Shown one piece after another: positions 33,748-42,228 of a DNA stretch of 64,000 nt. The stretch is from Bacillus sp. V59.32b. Lineage in GTDB: Bacteria; Bacillota; Bacilli; Bacillales; DSM-1321. The DNA is taken from NCBI RefSeq assembly GCF_003429085.1, contig NZ_QVTC01000053.1, forward strand, positions 1 through 64,000. The letters run 5' to 3'. How positions within the stretch are numbered: position 1 is the first letter of the stretch; each line of letters opens with the position of its first letter. A program made the translations under genes and the position numbers. The notes beneath the pieces were generated by a model. The model searched no databases and was not told the DNA's origin. It saw only the letters and a program-made list of their open reading frames with translations.

Positions 33748-33930
33748 CTAGCTATTTTTCACTAACCAGTTTTTCATATTATCTAATAAAGTTGAAAATC
33801 CTCCAAGCAATTCAGGACAAACTGTGATGGCTCTATTTTCTGCCAGCAATTCTTGAATTCTATTATCTAAGCTATGCGTACCGTTATATCTAACTTCCAG
33901 ACCAGCTAAACAAGAACTCACTAAAATCAA
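33748..33930 (-). pseudogene. DUF523-family protein, N-terminal fragment
   Basis: 60 residues. MILVSSCLAGLEVRYNGTHS and ITVCPELLGGFST match the first 50 residues of the DUF523 family, with the conserved Cys of SSCLxG and CPE. Full members have about 145-150 residues. Here sense changes abruptly after GGFST to LLDNMKNWLVKNS and stops. About 90 residues are missing, most likely through a deletion. It is probably non-functional. Similar decay is seen around it. Confidence 0.65.
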
Positions 33931-33962
33931 ATGATTTCACCTCAATCTATAAATCTCTACAA

Positions 33963-34253
33963 TCATGATTTTTTCGCTGTGTCTCGATGCTTATAAAGAT
34001 GGATGAACATTAAAATTTGTAGAGCAAACCACGCTATAAATAAATACACAAGTACGGGCTCAATTTCCTGAAAAGTTAGTAACAGTAAAAGGATATGGGG
34101 TAACATTAATGCAACACTCATACCCATTAATTTCCGGGATTTTTTTATTAAAGCAATGATAAAAAAAATTATGGAGAGAACTAATAATACCCAAACAACA
34201 ATTAGCCAATACCAAAATAGAAAAATATCAAAATTCATTGAAACCTCGACCAT
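33963..34253 (-). CDS. Small membrane protein of unknown function
   Basis: 96 residues with three predicted membrane helices: FDIFLFWYWLIVVWVLLVL, then ALMLPHILLLLLTF, then VLVYLFIAWFALQILMFI. The tail is basic (YKHRDTAKKS). The start may be the first ATG (34253) or MNFDIFLF (34238); AGGAGAATTAAT lies before the first. No family is recognised, and nothing nearby gives a job. Confidence 0.6.
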   Translation of the reverse strand: MVEVSMNFDIFLFWYWLIVVWVLLVLSIIFFIIALIKKSRKLMGMSVALMLPHILLLLLTFQEIEPVLVYLFIAWFALQILMFIHLYKHRDTAKKS

Positions 34254-34466
34254 ATTAATTCTCCTACCAGATGTTTATTTAAATTATATCATTATAGTTT
34301 AGAATTTTACATATATTTTCCAGATATTTACTATCCTGCCTTGTTAGTCGAATAGAAAAAAGCTGACACAGTAACCTTTCTTCGATTTTATTCATCACTA
34401 TTTCAGACTTTAAGATGTATTTAGATTATAATTGTCATAGTAAGACTGAGTCTGGGAGAGAACACG

Positions 34467-35120
34467 ATGAAAAAACGAAGAGGGAAACGGAAGAAGAGGA
34501 ATAATAAAGCAATTGTCTTATTGCTTATCCTTTGTTTCGTTTTTATTATGGTTGAATATGTGAAGCAGGTTCATATAAATCAAGAATCTTCCTCAATCAT
34601 TAGCAATGATCCTTACAGGGACGCAAAAAAATATCGTCCGTTAATCCACGATGAATTAGAAAAACATCAGCTTGAACAATATACGACGGTCCTTATCGCT
34701 TTGATGCACCAGGAAAGTAAAGGCAAGGGCGGGGATCCGATGCAAGCTTCCGAGTCAGCAGGGTTGGCGCGAAATACAATTAAAGATCCAGAACAAAGCA
34801 TTAAACAAGGCGTAAAACACTTTGAGCGTGCCGTAGCTTATGGAAATCAAAAAAAGGTGGATTTCCCTACCATTCTCCAGGCCTATAACATGGGGATCGG
34901 CTATATTGACTACGTGGCGCAAAACGGTGGCAAACATCATGAAGATTTAGCTAAGAAATTCTCTTTAATGCAAGTTAACAAGAAACCGAATGTATATAAT
35001 TGCCGCGGAGACAAAAAGAATTTCCGCTACCCTTACTGTTATGGAGACTTTACCTATAGTGAAAAAGTGGCGAAGAATATAGAATCCCTGTCGGGGTCTG
35101 TTCCTGTGAGTATAAATTGA
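34467..35120 (+). CDS. Lysozyme-like cell-wall hydrolase with N-terminal anchor
   Basis: 217 residues. A basic start (MKKRRGKRKKRNNKA) leads into one membrane helix (IVLLLILCFVFIMVEYV), so the rest is outside. LIALMHQESKGKGGDPMQAS, then GVKHFERAVAYG and LQAYNMGIGYIDYVA, match the lysozyme-like domain of CwlT and conjugative-element hydrolases (PF13702 type). The likely catalytic Glu is in MHQESKG. CRGDKKNFRYPYCYGDFTYS ends the fold with a Cys pair. It should cut glycan strands. It is alone here, without conjugation genes. Confidence 0.85.
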   Translation: MKKRRGKRKKRNNKAIVLLLILCFVFIMVEYVKQVHINQESSSIISNDPYRDAKKYRPLIHDELEKHQLEQYTTVLIALMHQESKGKGGDPMQASESAGLARNTIKDPEQSIKQGVKHFERAVAYGNQKKVDFPTILQAYNMGIGYIDYVAQNGGKHHEDLAKKFSLMQVNKKPNVYNCRGDKKNFRYPYCYGDFTYSEKVAKNIESLSGSVPVSIN

Positions 35121-35203
35121 TAGGGATTCTGGAGTAAGAAATTGTTAACTTGTAACTACAGCGAAAAGGTGAATGTTTGTGATTTTCGGCGTTAGTTTAA
35201 CAT

Positions 35204-35280
35204 TGGTTATTAAATAGTAGTTTGGATAATATACTTCGAGTGTGAATAATAAATCTCAGATTTGGATAATAAATGTTGAA
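35204..35280 (+). repeat. 20-base-period array, GGATAATAA word (four units, family G)
   Basis: Units of TTTGGATAAT or close variants lie at 20-base steps (35204, 35224, 35244, 35264), best in the second to fourth: TTTGGATAATATACTTCGAG, GTGAATAATAAATCTCAG and TTTGGATAATAAATGTTGAA. They follow the lysozyme-like gene. Confidence 0.55.
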
Positions 35281-35374
35281 ATTAATAAGTTTCCGCAGTC
35301 AATCCTGGCTCCCAAAGCTGATGTTGGATAATCCACGTATTTCGGGGACATATTAATGTCCGGAGGTGAAAAAT

Positions 35375-35545
35375 GTGACAAATCAAAATGAAAAAAGGCC
35401 GGCAGAGAAATTCAATGCCAAACATCAAGGTGGAATGGGTGGCCATGCAGGTGATTCGGACACCGAATTTGCCGCAGAAGAAAATATCCAGAAAGTTCAG
35501 AGGCAATCCCGGCAACTAGCGGATAACAGCGATCAAAATTCATAG
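35375..35545 (+). CDS. Small hydrophilic protein, possibly spore-related (56 residues)
   Basis: A GTG at 35375 follows CGGAGGTGAAAAAT. The product starts MTNQNEKRPAEKFNAKHQGG, then MGGHAGDSDTEFAAEENIQK, and ends VQRQSRQLADNSDQNS. Rich in Gln, Asn, Gly and charged residues, without hydrophobic core, it resembles small acid-soluble or spore-coat-type proteins, but no named family is certain. A shared terminator follows. Confidence 0.6.
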   Translation: MTNQNEKRPAEKFNAKHQGGMGGHAGDSDTEFAAEENIQKVQRQSRQLADNSDQNS

Positions 35546-35580
35546 CTTGAAAAATTACTAATAGTCCATATGCGCAAAAT

Positions 35581-35619
35581 AATGCAGGAATCCGGATGCT
35601 CACCGGACTCCTGCATTTC
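35581..35619. terminator. Shared terminator, small gene and erythromycin-esterase-like gene
   Basis: TGCAGGA-TCCGG pairs with CCGGAC-TCCTGCA in both directions. Confidence 0.8.
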
Positions 35620-36883
35620 ACATTACCGGCACTGAAACCTTTAACGGTTTGAGCGCCCGGCTTTCATTGATAAAAATAAACGCATCATATCTTTCCGAAA
35701 TCACTGAAGGTACGTAGTTGCCAAGATGTTCGTACTCCGGATTGTAAACGACTCCGATTGCGCGATGGCCGATCCTTGACGAAAATAAGTGACGGTTTTC
35801 ATCGTTAAAGAAAAGCATTTTATCGTAGGTCCCAGAGCGATGCAACACATCTTCCCAACTGCCAAGTTGTGCCTTCGGGACTATTTTTTCTTCGAACTCT
35901 ACTCCCCACTGTTCTGCCGCGATTACCGTTCCGCTATGAGTGCCAAAGCCTACTACATAAACATCTTCCGGCCTGTTTTGCTCTCTGACCACCTGGCCGA
36001 CATTAATCAGCCCGTTATCGGCCATGTCTGTCGCGCGGGCGTCCCCTACGTGGGTATTATGCTCCCAGACAATCACCTTTGCCTCGGGCCCGTGAAAATC
36101 CATGACTTCATTCAATGCTTCTACCATATGCAGGTCGCGGATATTCCAGGAGCTTTCGTCATTTAAGATCATCGTGCTGTAATATCTTTCTGCATTCGCC
36201 ATGACCAGCGCATTGATCTTTAGGTCCAGACCGCTTTCCTCTTCGTATTGATGTAAATTCCTGTTCTCATTAATCCGGTTTAACAGATTGGTTACTTCCT
36301 CAACACAGCCTTCCGAATAAACGGCTGAAGCGATTGCGTACTTTTCATGATTCCGGTTAAATGCTTCAAAGCATGTAAAAGCTTTTCTAGCCAGAGGAAG
36401 GTCGGGCGAATTTATTTTTTCCAGATGGCGGATTACTTCATCCATGGATTCCCAAAGGCTGTACACATCGATCCCGTAAAATCCGGCCTTCTGTCCGTCA
36501 GGCTTCGTGTTATTATGTTCTTTCAGCCACTCCGCAAATTGGGCAATTTCTTGATTGGCCCACATCCAGGTCGGCCAGCGGTTAAAGGATCTCAAGACTT
36601 CTTCTGCTGAATGGCTGTCAGCATCATAGCCTTTTATATAACGGTTTAGCTTCTGGCTTGCCGGCCAATCTCCTTCAACCGCAATAATAGAAAAGCCTTT
36701 TTCATCTATCAGCTTCTTGGACAATTCTGCCCGGACCTCATAAAACTCAGAGGTTCCATGGGATGCTTCCCCCAAAAGCACTATTTTTGCATCACCTATT
36801 TGGTTGACCAGTGTATCCAGGTCATCCCTATTTTCAAAGGGAAGCGAATGGTCTTTGATATTTTCTGCGAGTTTTTTAAGCAT
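35618..36883 (-). CDS. Erythromycin-esterase-family hydrolase
   Basis: 421 residues. IVLLGEASHGTSEFYEVRAE with the conserved E-x-x-H, then FSIIAVEGDWPASQKLNRYI, are the family N-terminal motifs. VIVWEHNTHVGDARATDM and VVGFGTHSGTVIAA carry the further catalytic His and Glu. The fold is that of the EreA/EreB superfamily, most members of which are not macrolide resistance enzymes, so resistance should not be assumed from this. It is cytoplasmic, since no signal peptide is visible. It lies between the small gene and the DUF1292 gene. Confidence 0.85.
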   Translation of the reverse strand: MLKKLAENIKDHSLPFENRDDLDTLVNQIGDAKIVLLGEASHGTSEFYEVRAELSKKLIDEKGFSIIAVEGDWPASQKLNRYIKGYDADSHSAEEVLRSFNRWPTWMWANQEIAQFAEWLKEHNNTKPDGQKAGFYGIDVYSLWESMDEVIRHLEKINSPDLPLARKAFTCFEAFNRNHEKYAIASAVYSEGCVEEVTNLLNRINENRNLHQYEEESGLDLKINALVMANAERYYSTMILNDESSWNIRDLHMVEALNEVMDFHGPEAKVIVWEHNTHVGDARATDMADNGLINVGQVVREQNRPEDVYVVGFGTHSGTVIAAEQWGVEFEEKIVPKAQLGSWEDVLHRSGTYDKMLFFNDENRHLFSSRIGHRAIGVVYNPEYEHLGNYVPSVISERYDAFIFINESRALKPLKVSVPVM

Positions 36884-36931
36884 GATAAGCCACCTTTACT
36901 TGTTGCCGTATTAAGATTTTTCCTTGCCGTT

Positions 36932-37186
36932 TTATTCAGCCGGTGCCGACTCGATTGCCACTTGATAGGCATGAAGGATGTTTTCAGCTTCCTCATGATC
37001 ATCCAGGCCGATAAGAAACTGCTCGCCATCTTCTTCTTCAATGCGCATCAGCAACACCTCTTCTTCAGAAGTCAAAAGAGCAAAAGAATCATCTTCTAAA
37101 TCGAATAATGCCTCTACAGCATATTCTCTTTCGTCACCATTCTCTTCCTCAATAAGAATTAAATCCCGAAGCTTAGGGTTATCCAT
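36932..37186 (-). CDS. DUF1292-family acidic protein (YrzB-like)
   Basis: 84 residues from ATG 37184-37186 (MDNPKLRDLILIEEENGDER), after GAGGTGATTAAT. Beta-rich and very acidic, with EYAVEALFDLEDDSFALLT and LMRIEEEDGEQFLIGLDDHE, the usual pattern of the DUF1292/YrzB family. The family is widespread in Firmicutes and has no established function. In B. subtilis yrzB lies beside the Holliday-junction nuclease gene yrrK, so this copy is an extra or relocated one. Confidence 0.8.
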   Translation of the reverse strand: MDNPKLRDLILIEEENGDEREYAVEALFDLEDDSFALLTSEEEVLLMRIEEEDGEQFLIGLDDHEEAENILHAYQVAIESAPAE

Positions 37187-37291
37187 ATTAATCACCTCGG
37201 TACTTACCTTGCCCTCCATGTGATGATTTTAGAAACAGCAGGATATGGAAACCATCCGGTTTATAAATAAGTCCTTTGGATTAAAGATTTT

Positions 37292-37812
37292 CGTTGACGG
37301 AATATTGAGTGTTGCCACTTTTCCTGTTTCGTTGCCAGTACTCGGACTTTCGTTGCCGAAAATTCTGTTTTGTTGCCAGTTCCCATTTTTGTTGCCGGAA
37401 TATTGATTTTGTTGCCACTTTTCCCTGTTTTGTTGCCACTTTTCCCTGTTTTGTTTCCAGTACTCGCACTTTCGTTGCCGAAAATTCTGTTTTGTTGCCA
37501 GTTACCATTTTTGTTGCCGGAATTTTGATTTTGTTGCCAACTTTCCTGTTTCGTTGCCAGTACTCGGACTTTCGTTGCCAAAAATTCTGTTTTGTTGCCA
37601 GTTCCAATTTTTGTTGCTGGAATATTGATTTTGTTGCCACTTTTCCCTGTTTCGTTGCTAGTACTCGGACTTTCGTTGCCGAAAATTCTGTTTTGTTGCC
37701 AGTTCCAGTTTTCGTTGCCGGAATATTGATTTTGTTGCCAACTTTCCTGTTTCGTTGCCAGTACTCGGACTTTTGTTGCCAAAAATTTTGTTTTTGTTGC
37801 CAGTTCCCATTT
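37292..37812 (+). repeat. 20-base-period array, GTTGCC word (about 26 units, family A)
   Basis: GTTGCC, or one-base variants, begins at 37292, 37311, 37331, 37352, 37372, 37391, 37411 and so on to 37796, spaced 19-21 bases. Each is preceded by TTTC or TTTT and followed by one of five recurring variable parts (AGTACTCGGAC, GAAAATTCTG, AGTTCCCAT, GGAATATTG, ACTTTTCC). Those five in order make a higher-order unit of about 100 bases, present nearly five times with one insertion. Long frames are open on both strands, but this is a repeat artefact. It lies between two minus-strand genes, after the terminator of the upstream one. Confidence 0.95.
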
Positions 37813-37872
37813 TGCCACTTTTTCAAGTCGAGACGTTCAGAAGGTATTTCTATTAGAACTCATCGTTTTGTA

Positions 37873-37907
37873 TAAAAAAAAGAACTTGGATGTTTAATCC
37901 AAGTCCT
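37873..37907 (-). terminator. Terminator of the low-complexity protein gene
   Basis: On the minus strand GGACTTGGAT pairs with ATCCAAGTTC around TAAAC, followed by eight T. Confidence 0.9.
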
Positions 37908-37913
37908 TGCTGC

Positions 37914-38543
37914 TTACAGATATTTAGGAGCTTCCGCTAATGAATGAGCGTCATCTTCCTCTTTTTGGGCAAAGTCAGTGTTTAACATGGTATGTTCCTT
38001 GCCAGTCTTTTTATTTGTAGAGTTTGTTTTTGATCCGTTATTTTTCTGGTTTTTAGCGGAACTGCTCTGACTTTGTTTCGCAGTATTGCCCTGATTCGCG
38101 GAATATCCATTGCTTTGACTACGTGTAGATCTATTGCCTTGGCTTCCTGAAGATGTATTGCTCTGACTACCTGTAGATCCGTTGCTTTGATTACCTGAAG
38201 ATGCGTTGCCTTGAGTATCAGAAGATGCGCTGTTTTGAGTATCAGCAGATGTGCTACTTTGAGTATTAGAAGATGTGCTGTTTTGAGTATCAGCAGATGT
38301 GCTACTTTGAGTATCAGAAGATGTGCTGTTTTGATTTTCAGGAGATGAATTGTGCTCTTCATTAGAAGTCTTGTTCAGTTTAGAGTTTGCAAAATCTTTA
38401 AGATGGTTCATTATTTTTTCTCGGCTCTCCGGTTTTGAAAGAGTCTGTAATTTGCTCATTGTATTGTCACGCGTTTCCTTGTTTCGAAAAAAGTAAGCCG
38501 CTGTTCCTAAAAGCACTGTACCTAATACCGTATTTCTTTTCAT
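37914..38543 (-). CDS. Low-complexity Ser/Thr/Asn/Gln-rich protein with N-terminal hydrophobic segment
   Basis: 209 residues from ATG 38541-38543 (MKRNTVLGTVLLGTAAYFFR), after AAGGAGGATTTTATC. The first 20 residues form a hydrophobic segment like those of YtxH-type proteins; the next 40 are helical (KLQTLSKPESREKIMNHLKD). From about 70 to 165 the protein is made of five-residue steps, SSTSADTQN, SSTSSDTQS, then GNxSxxxQS, giving a long unstructured polar arm. The end (EHTMLNTDFAQKEEDDAHSL) is acidic. The DNA of the arm is a 15-base and 30-base tandem repeat and so is prone to length change. Function unknown; a surface or spore-coat role is possible. Confidence 0.75.
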   Translation of the reverse strand: MKRNTVLGTVLLGTAAYFFRNKETRDNTMSKLQTLSKPESREKIMNHLKDFANSKLNKTSNEEHNSSPENQNSTSSDTQSSTSADTQNSTSSNTQSSTSADTQNSASSDTQGNASSGNQSNGSTGSQSNTSSGSQGNRSTRSQSNGYSANQGNTAKQSQSSSAKNQKNNGSKTNSTNKKTGKEHTMLNTDFAQKEEDDAHSLAEAPKYL

Positions 38544-38666
38544 GATAAAATCCTCCTTATGGTTTTCTCCATATATACCCGCCGCCACCAAGGTTAAACG
38601 AGCAGGAGCCATTATCTGCCTAAGAAAATGCATTGATTTTATCTCTTCTAATTATGCGCGGGGCTT

Positions 38667-38825
38667 TTATTTGCGGTGTTTTTCGGGCTCGATCTCTACA
38701 CGATGTTTTGGCCGCACGGGATAGTTGGGCTTCCCCGGATCATTTGGCCCGGTCAGGTCGTTTCTTTGATCCACATTTCCATATTCAGTTTGGTTTCCGT
38801 AGTTATTCTGGTTTCTGTCTCGCAT
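38667..38825 (-). CDS. Small hydrophilic hypothetical protein (52 residues)
   Basis: ATG 38823-38825 follows AAGGGGTGAAATGC. The product starts MRDRNQNNYGNQTEYGNVDQ and continues RNDLTGPNDPGKPNYPVRPK to EPEKHRK. It is Asn/Gln/Pro-rich and without a hydrophobic core. It lies just upstream of the low-complexity gene on the same strand, which may be an operon of two unstructured proteins. No family is recognised. Confidence 0.6.
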   Translation of the reverse strand: MRDRNQNNYGNQTEYGNVDQRNDLTGPNDPGKPNYPVRPKHRVEIEPEKHRK

Positions 38826-38949
38826 GCATTTCACCCCTTTTCTATAGATTGGGTAAAAATAAACAGATCATTTCTGGTAATTTCTACTTCATATACGATA
38901 TGTGCTTTGAAAAGTGGACATTTAGGAAATAAAAACTGTTGCACAAAAC

Positions 38950-38984
38950 AAAAGGCAGCTATCTTTTTGCATGATAGCTGCCTG
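38950..38984 (-). terminator. Terminator of the manganese catalase gene
   Basis: On the minus strand GGCAGCTATC pairs with GATAGCTGCC across ATGCAAAAA, followed by TTTTG. Confidence 0.75.
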
Positions 38985-39046
38985 CGTGACATTTTAGGGC
39001 AAGTATTTAATTGATGTGCGATGATACCTATCGAGAACTAACTGCC

Positions 39047-39889
39047 TTAGCACTTATTCGGGTTGGGCAGCGGGCTTGGCGGTGTGTCATGCACTGAATA
39101 AGGCGCCGGTTTGAGAAACGCGGGTTCTCCGTAAGGTTGTGGCTGTTGGACATATTGAAACTCACTGCAGCCATCCATTGACGGTCCGCAAGCCCAGCGG
39201 CCTTTACTGCTTTCTTCGCCACGGGAAAGGTTAAAGAATTTATAGGAGAACTCCCGTCTTTCTCTTTCCTTAGGAAAGGTACCCGGTGCGACTTTGCCTT
39301 CTTTTGCCTCTATCTCCGCGATCGCCGCCATCCACTGGTTTTGGTGCATCGTATCCCTGGCAATCAGAAATGCTAGTGTATCCTTCACGCCGTGATCGTC
39401 TGACATTTCGTATAACCTTACCGTTTGAAGCCTGCTTTGCGATTCAGCGGCCAGGTTGGCGCGGAAATCGGCAAGTAAATTTCCACTCGCTGCCGTATAG
39501 CGGCCATTCCACGGAACCCCTTCGCTGTCTTCAGGCAATGCGCCCAGACCGGAAACAATTAACTGCCGCGGGCTCATTCCTCCCATAGCAGCGTGCAACA
39601 GAGGATCTGCGGCAGCCATTTCCTGTTCCTTTGCAGAAGCGCCATCCAGAAGCCGGGCAATCAAAGTCGACACGATTTCAACATGGGAAATTTCTTCTGT
39701 CCCTGTATCCAGCAACAAATCACGGTATTTTTGTTCCGCCCGGCAATTCCAGCCTTGCATAAGATATTGCATCATTACCGTCATTTCGCCAAACTGCCCG
39801 CCGAGAATTTCCTGGAGTTTTCTTGCGAATGCCGGATCAGGACGGCTTGGAACCGCATCGTATTGAAGCTCTTTAATATGATAAAACAT
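39047..39889 (-). CDS. Manganese (non-haem) catalase
   Basis: 280 residues from ATG 39887-39889 (MFYHIKELQYDAVPSRPDPA); a GTG three codons earlier is nearly on top of the GGGAAAGAA site and is less likely. The di-manganese four-helix bundle is clear: GGQFGEMTVMMQYLMQGW gives the first Glu ligand, GTEEISHVEIVSTLIARL the Glu and His pair, and FRANLAAESQSRLQTVRLYE with IARDTMHQNQWMAAI the second set. It turns hydrogen peroxide into water and oxygen. The C-terminal tail is Pro-rich with Cys (WACGPSMDGC, NPNKC). Spore-coat catalases such as CotJC are related, so a spore role is possible. Monocistronic. Confidence 0.92.
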   Translation of the reverse strand: MFYHIKELQYDAVPSRPDPAFARKLQEILGGQFGEMTVMMQYLMQGWNCRAEQKYRDLLLDTGTEEISHVEIVSTLIARLLDGASAKEQEMAAADPLLHAAMGGMSPRQLIVSGLGALPEDSEGVPWNGRYTAASGNLLADFRANLAAESQSRLQTVRLYEMSDDHGVKDTLAFLIARDTMHQNQWMAAIAEIEAKEGKVAPGTFPKERERREFSYKFFNLSRGEESSKGRWACGPSMDGCSEFQYVQQPQPYGEPAFLKPAPYSVHDTPPSPLPNPNKC

Positions 39890-40054
39890 CTTATACACTT
39901 CTTTCCCAAGTTTTTTAGCATAACTCTCACTAAGTCATGGTATGAAGATGAATGATAATTGCCCACAGGCAAATGCCTATTTTAGTAAATTAGAATACTA
40001 AAAACCTTTTTAAGCACCTGATCATTTAGCCACGTTACCCGTGTAAATAAGCAG

Positions 40055-40125
40055 TTTTGTAGCGGAAATTTGCATGTTGTAGAACAATGTCCGTTTTTGT
40101 AGCGAAAATTCACATTTTCTAAAAT
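40055..40125 (+). repeat. 20-base-period array, TGTAGCG word (about four units, family F)
   Basis: TTTTGTAGCGGAAATTTGCA (unit at 40058), TGTTGTAGAAC (40078), TTTTTGTAGCGAAAATTCAC (40098) and a weak fourth lie 20 bases apart. This is the same word, in opposite orientation, as the array upstream of tcdA. The array lies between the 6S RNA terminator and the catalase start. Confidence 0.6.
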
Positions 40126-40126
40126 A

Positions 40127-40182
40127 CAAAAAAACCCAAATTTCAAGCACTTGTTCAAAGTGTTCAAAATTTGGGTTTTTTA
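40127..40182 (-). terminator. Terminator downstream of 6S RNA
   Basis: On the minus strand AAAAAACCCAAATTT pairs with AAATTTGGGTTTTTT, around a 23-base loop, and a T run follows. Confidence 0.85.
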
Positions 40183-40199
40183 TTGTGTTCCATAAAAAT

Positions 40200-40392
40200 G
40201 TAAGAGTCCCAATTGTGCCGTTTGTTCCTTTGTTTTGAACCCGCTCTCCGCAGGTGGGTGCTCTGTTCCGCACATCTGTAAGTCCTCAAGCTTTAGAGGC
40301 ATTTACGTAGCCCGGAAACGTGGGCTCCCGTAACTATAAGTGTTCGGTCAAAACTTATAGGTTAAAGAACGTACACATCAGGACTCTTATCT
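40200..40392 (-). ncRNA. ssrS: 6S RNA (6S-1/BsrA type)
   Basis: The minus-strand sequence starts near AAGAGTCCTGATGTG and ends near CAATTGGGACTCTTA; the two ends form the closing stem (AAGAGTCC with GGGACTCTT). Inside lie GGGAGCCCACGTTTCCGGGC, TACGTAAATGCC, GTGCGGAACAGAGCACCCAC and CTGCGGAGAGCGGGTTC, all close to my memory of B. subtilis BsrA. 6S RNA mimics an open promoter and binds the SigA RNA polymerase in stationary phase. BsrA lies next to aspS in B. subtilis, and it does here. Ends are accurate to about five bases. Confidence 0.92.
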
Positions 40393-40439
40393 AACTTGGG
40401 AATATCATATCACAGATTCCAGCGAACCTATATGGGAAA

Positions 40440-42215
40440 TTATGCTTGTTTTTTTGTCGCTAATTTGAGATGAAGCTCTTCCAGCTGGGCCTCACTTACT
40501 ACTCCCGGCGCATCAGTGAGCAAGTCGCTTGCGCTTGCTGTTTTCGGGAAGGCGATCGTATCCCGGAGGTTCGTACGTCCCGCCAGCAGCATTACAAGGC
40601 GGTCCAAACCGAGTGCGATTCCCCCATGCGGTGGAGTGCCATACTCAAAGGCTTCCATCAAAAAGCCAAACTGCTCATTCGCTTCGTCAGCGGAAAAGCC
40701 AAGCACTTCAAACATTTTCTCCTGGATCTCGCGTTCATAAATACGCAGTGATCCGCCGCCGAGCTCATAGCCATTTAATACGAGGTCATAAGCTTGTGCC
40801 CGAACGCTGCCAGGATCCGTTTCAAGCTTTCCAAGATCTTCCCTTGCAGGCATTGTGAACGGATGATGAGCGGCAAAATAGCGGCCGGCTTCTTCATCAT
40901 ATTCCAATAGCGGCCAGTCGACGACCCATAGAAAGTTGAATTTGCTTGAATCAATAAGCCCTCTTTCTTTTCCGAGCTTTAAGCGAAGAGCGCCAAGGGA
41001 ATCGGCGACAACACTTTTCTTATCAGCGACAAACAATAATAGATCCCCAACAGATGCCTCAGTCACTTGCATCAGATTTTGCTGGGCTTGTTCGTCAAAG
41101 AATTTCGCAATCGGTCCTTTGAATCCGTCCGCTTCCACTTTTACCCACGCCAAGCCTTTTGCACCGTACACCGCCGCGAACTCACCTAATGCATCAATGT
41201 CTTTCCGAGAGTAATCTGCGGCGCCGCCTTTCACGTTTAGCACTTTTACCGCTCCGCCGCTTTCGACCGCCCCGGAGAAAACCTTAAAGCCGCTTTCTGC
41301 CACCTGTTCGGACACATTGATAAGCTCCATCGCAAAGCGTGTATCAGGCTTATCCGAACCATAGCGGCCCATTGCTTCGTCATAGGTCATCCTTGGAAAT
41401 GGAAGGGTAACCTCCAAACCTTTGACGTCTTTCATGACTTTTTCCATCATTTCTTCTGCTAGGAACATAATATCTTCCTGGCTCATAAAGCTAGTTTCAA
41501 TATCAATCTGGGTAAATTCCGGCTGTCTGTCCGCACGTAAATCTTCATCCCGGAAACAGCGGGCAATTTGATAATAACGCTCGACTCCCGAAACCATCAA
41601 TAACTGTTTGAAGAGTTGCGGCGACTGTGGGAGCGCGTAGAATTCCCCGTCGTGCACCCGGCTTGGCACTAAGTAGTCCCGTGCCCCCTCAGGTGTGCTT
41701 TTCGTCAAAATCGGGGTCTCGATATCGAGAAAGCCTTCGCCATCGAGATAGTCCCGGACGGCCTTTGTCGTCTGGTGGCGCATTTTCAGCGTTTCAAACA
41801 TCACCGGTCGTCTTAAGTCCATATACCGGTATTTCAAACGGATATCTTCTGATACTTCGGTCCTGTCAGTGATAGCAAATGGAGGGGTTTTCGCTTCATT
41901 TACGATGTTCACGGACTCTGCCAGTATTTCGATTTTTCCCGTGGAGATATTTTTGTTTACATTGGATTCTTCCCGGAGAATTACCGTTCCTTCAATCTCC
42001 AGAACATACTCACTGCGGATCGTTTCCGCTGTTTCGAGCGCTTCCTTTGATATATCCGGATTGAATACAACCTGGACGATGCCTGAACGGTCTCTTAGGT
42101 CAATAAAAATTAACCCCCCAAGATCCCTTCGTTTTTGGACCCACCCTTTTAAGGTCACTTTTTCCCCGATAGCTGTTTCGGTCACTTCTCCACAGAAATA
42201 TGATCTACCAAACAT
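40440..42215 (-). CDS. aspS: Aspartyl-tRNA synthetase
   Basis: 591 residues from ATG 42213-42215 ([20 protein letters not shown]), after AAGGAGGAATACGGA. The longer frame (to 42275) reaches into hisS. The N-terminal OB fold binds the anticodon ([20 protein letters not shown]). Class II motif 2 is in [20 protein letters not shown], the bacterial insertion domain is in the middle, and motif 3 is [16 protein letters not shown]. It charges tRNA-Asp. The gap to hisS is 13 bases, so both come from the hisS T-box transcript. All motifs and the length are normal. Confidence 0.97.
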   Translation of the reverse strand: MFGRSYFCGEVTETAIGEKVTLKGWVQKRRDLGGLIFIDLRDRSGIVQVVFNPDISKEALETAETIRSEYVLEIEGTVILREESNVNKNISTGKIEILAESVNIVNEAKTPPFAITDRTEVSEDIRLKYRYMDLRRPVMFETLKMRHQTTKAVRDYLDGEGFLDIETPILTKSTPEGARDYLVPSRVHDGEFYALPQSPQLFKQLLMVSGVERYYQIARCFRDEDLRADRQPEFTQIDIETSFMSQEDIMFLAEEMMEKVMKDVKGLEVTLPFPRMTYDEAMGRYGSDKPDTRFAMELINVSEQVAESGFKVFSGAVESGGAVKVLNVKGGAADYSRKDIDALGEFAAVYGAKGLAWVKVEADGFKGPIAKFFDEQAQQNLMQVTEASVGDLLLFVADKKSVVADSLGALRLKLGKERGLIDSSKFNFLWVVDWPLLEYDEEAGRYFAAHHPFTMPAREDLGKLETDPGSVRAQAYDLVLNGYELGGGSLRIYEREIQEKMFEVLGFSADEANEQFGFLMEAFEYGTPPHGGIALGLDRLVMLLAGRTNLRDTIAFPKTASASDLLTDAPGVVSEAQLEELHLKLATKKQA

Positions 42216-42228
42216 TCCGTATTCCTCC

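Noticed and set aside
35618-36883. Macrolide resistance gene
   Set aside because: The protein belongs to the erythromycin-esterase superfamily, but most Bacillus members have no known macrolide activity, so I keep only the family name.
37261-37875. Long open frames on both strands (about 180 residues each) rich in Cys/Phe or Asn/Lys/Gln
   Set aside because: They are made only of the 20-base GTTGCC units read in rotating frames. There is no ribosome site, and the opposite strand is equally open.
37309-37875. Zinc-binding protein suggested by many Cys in the plus-strand frame
   Set aside because: The Cys come from TGTTGCC and TTGCCG read in repeats, with no spacing typical of a zinc fold.
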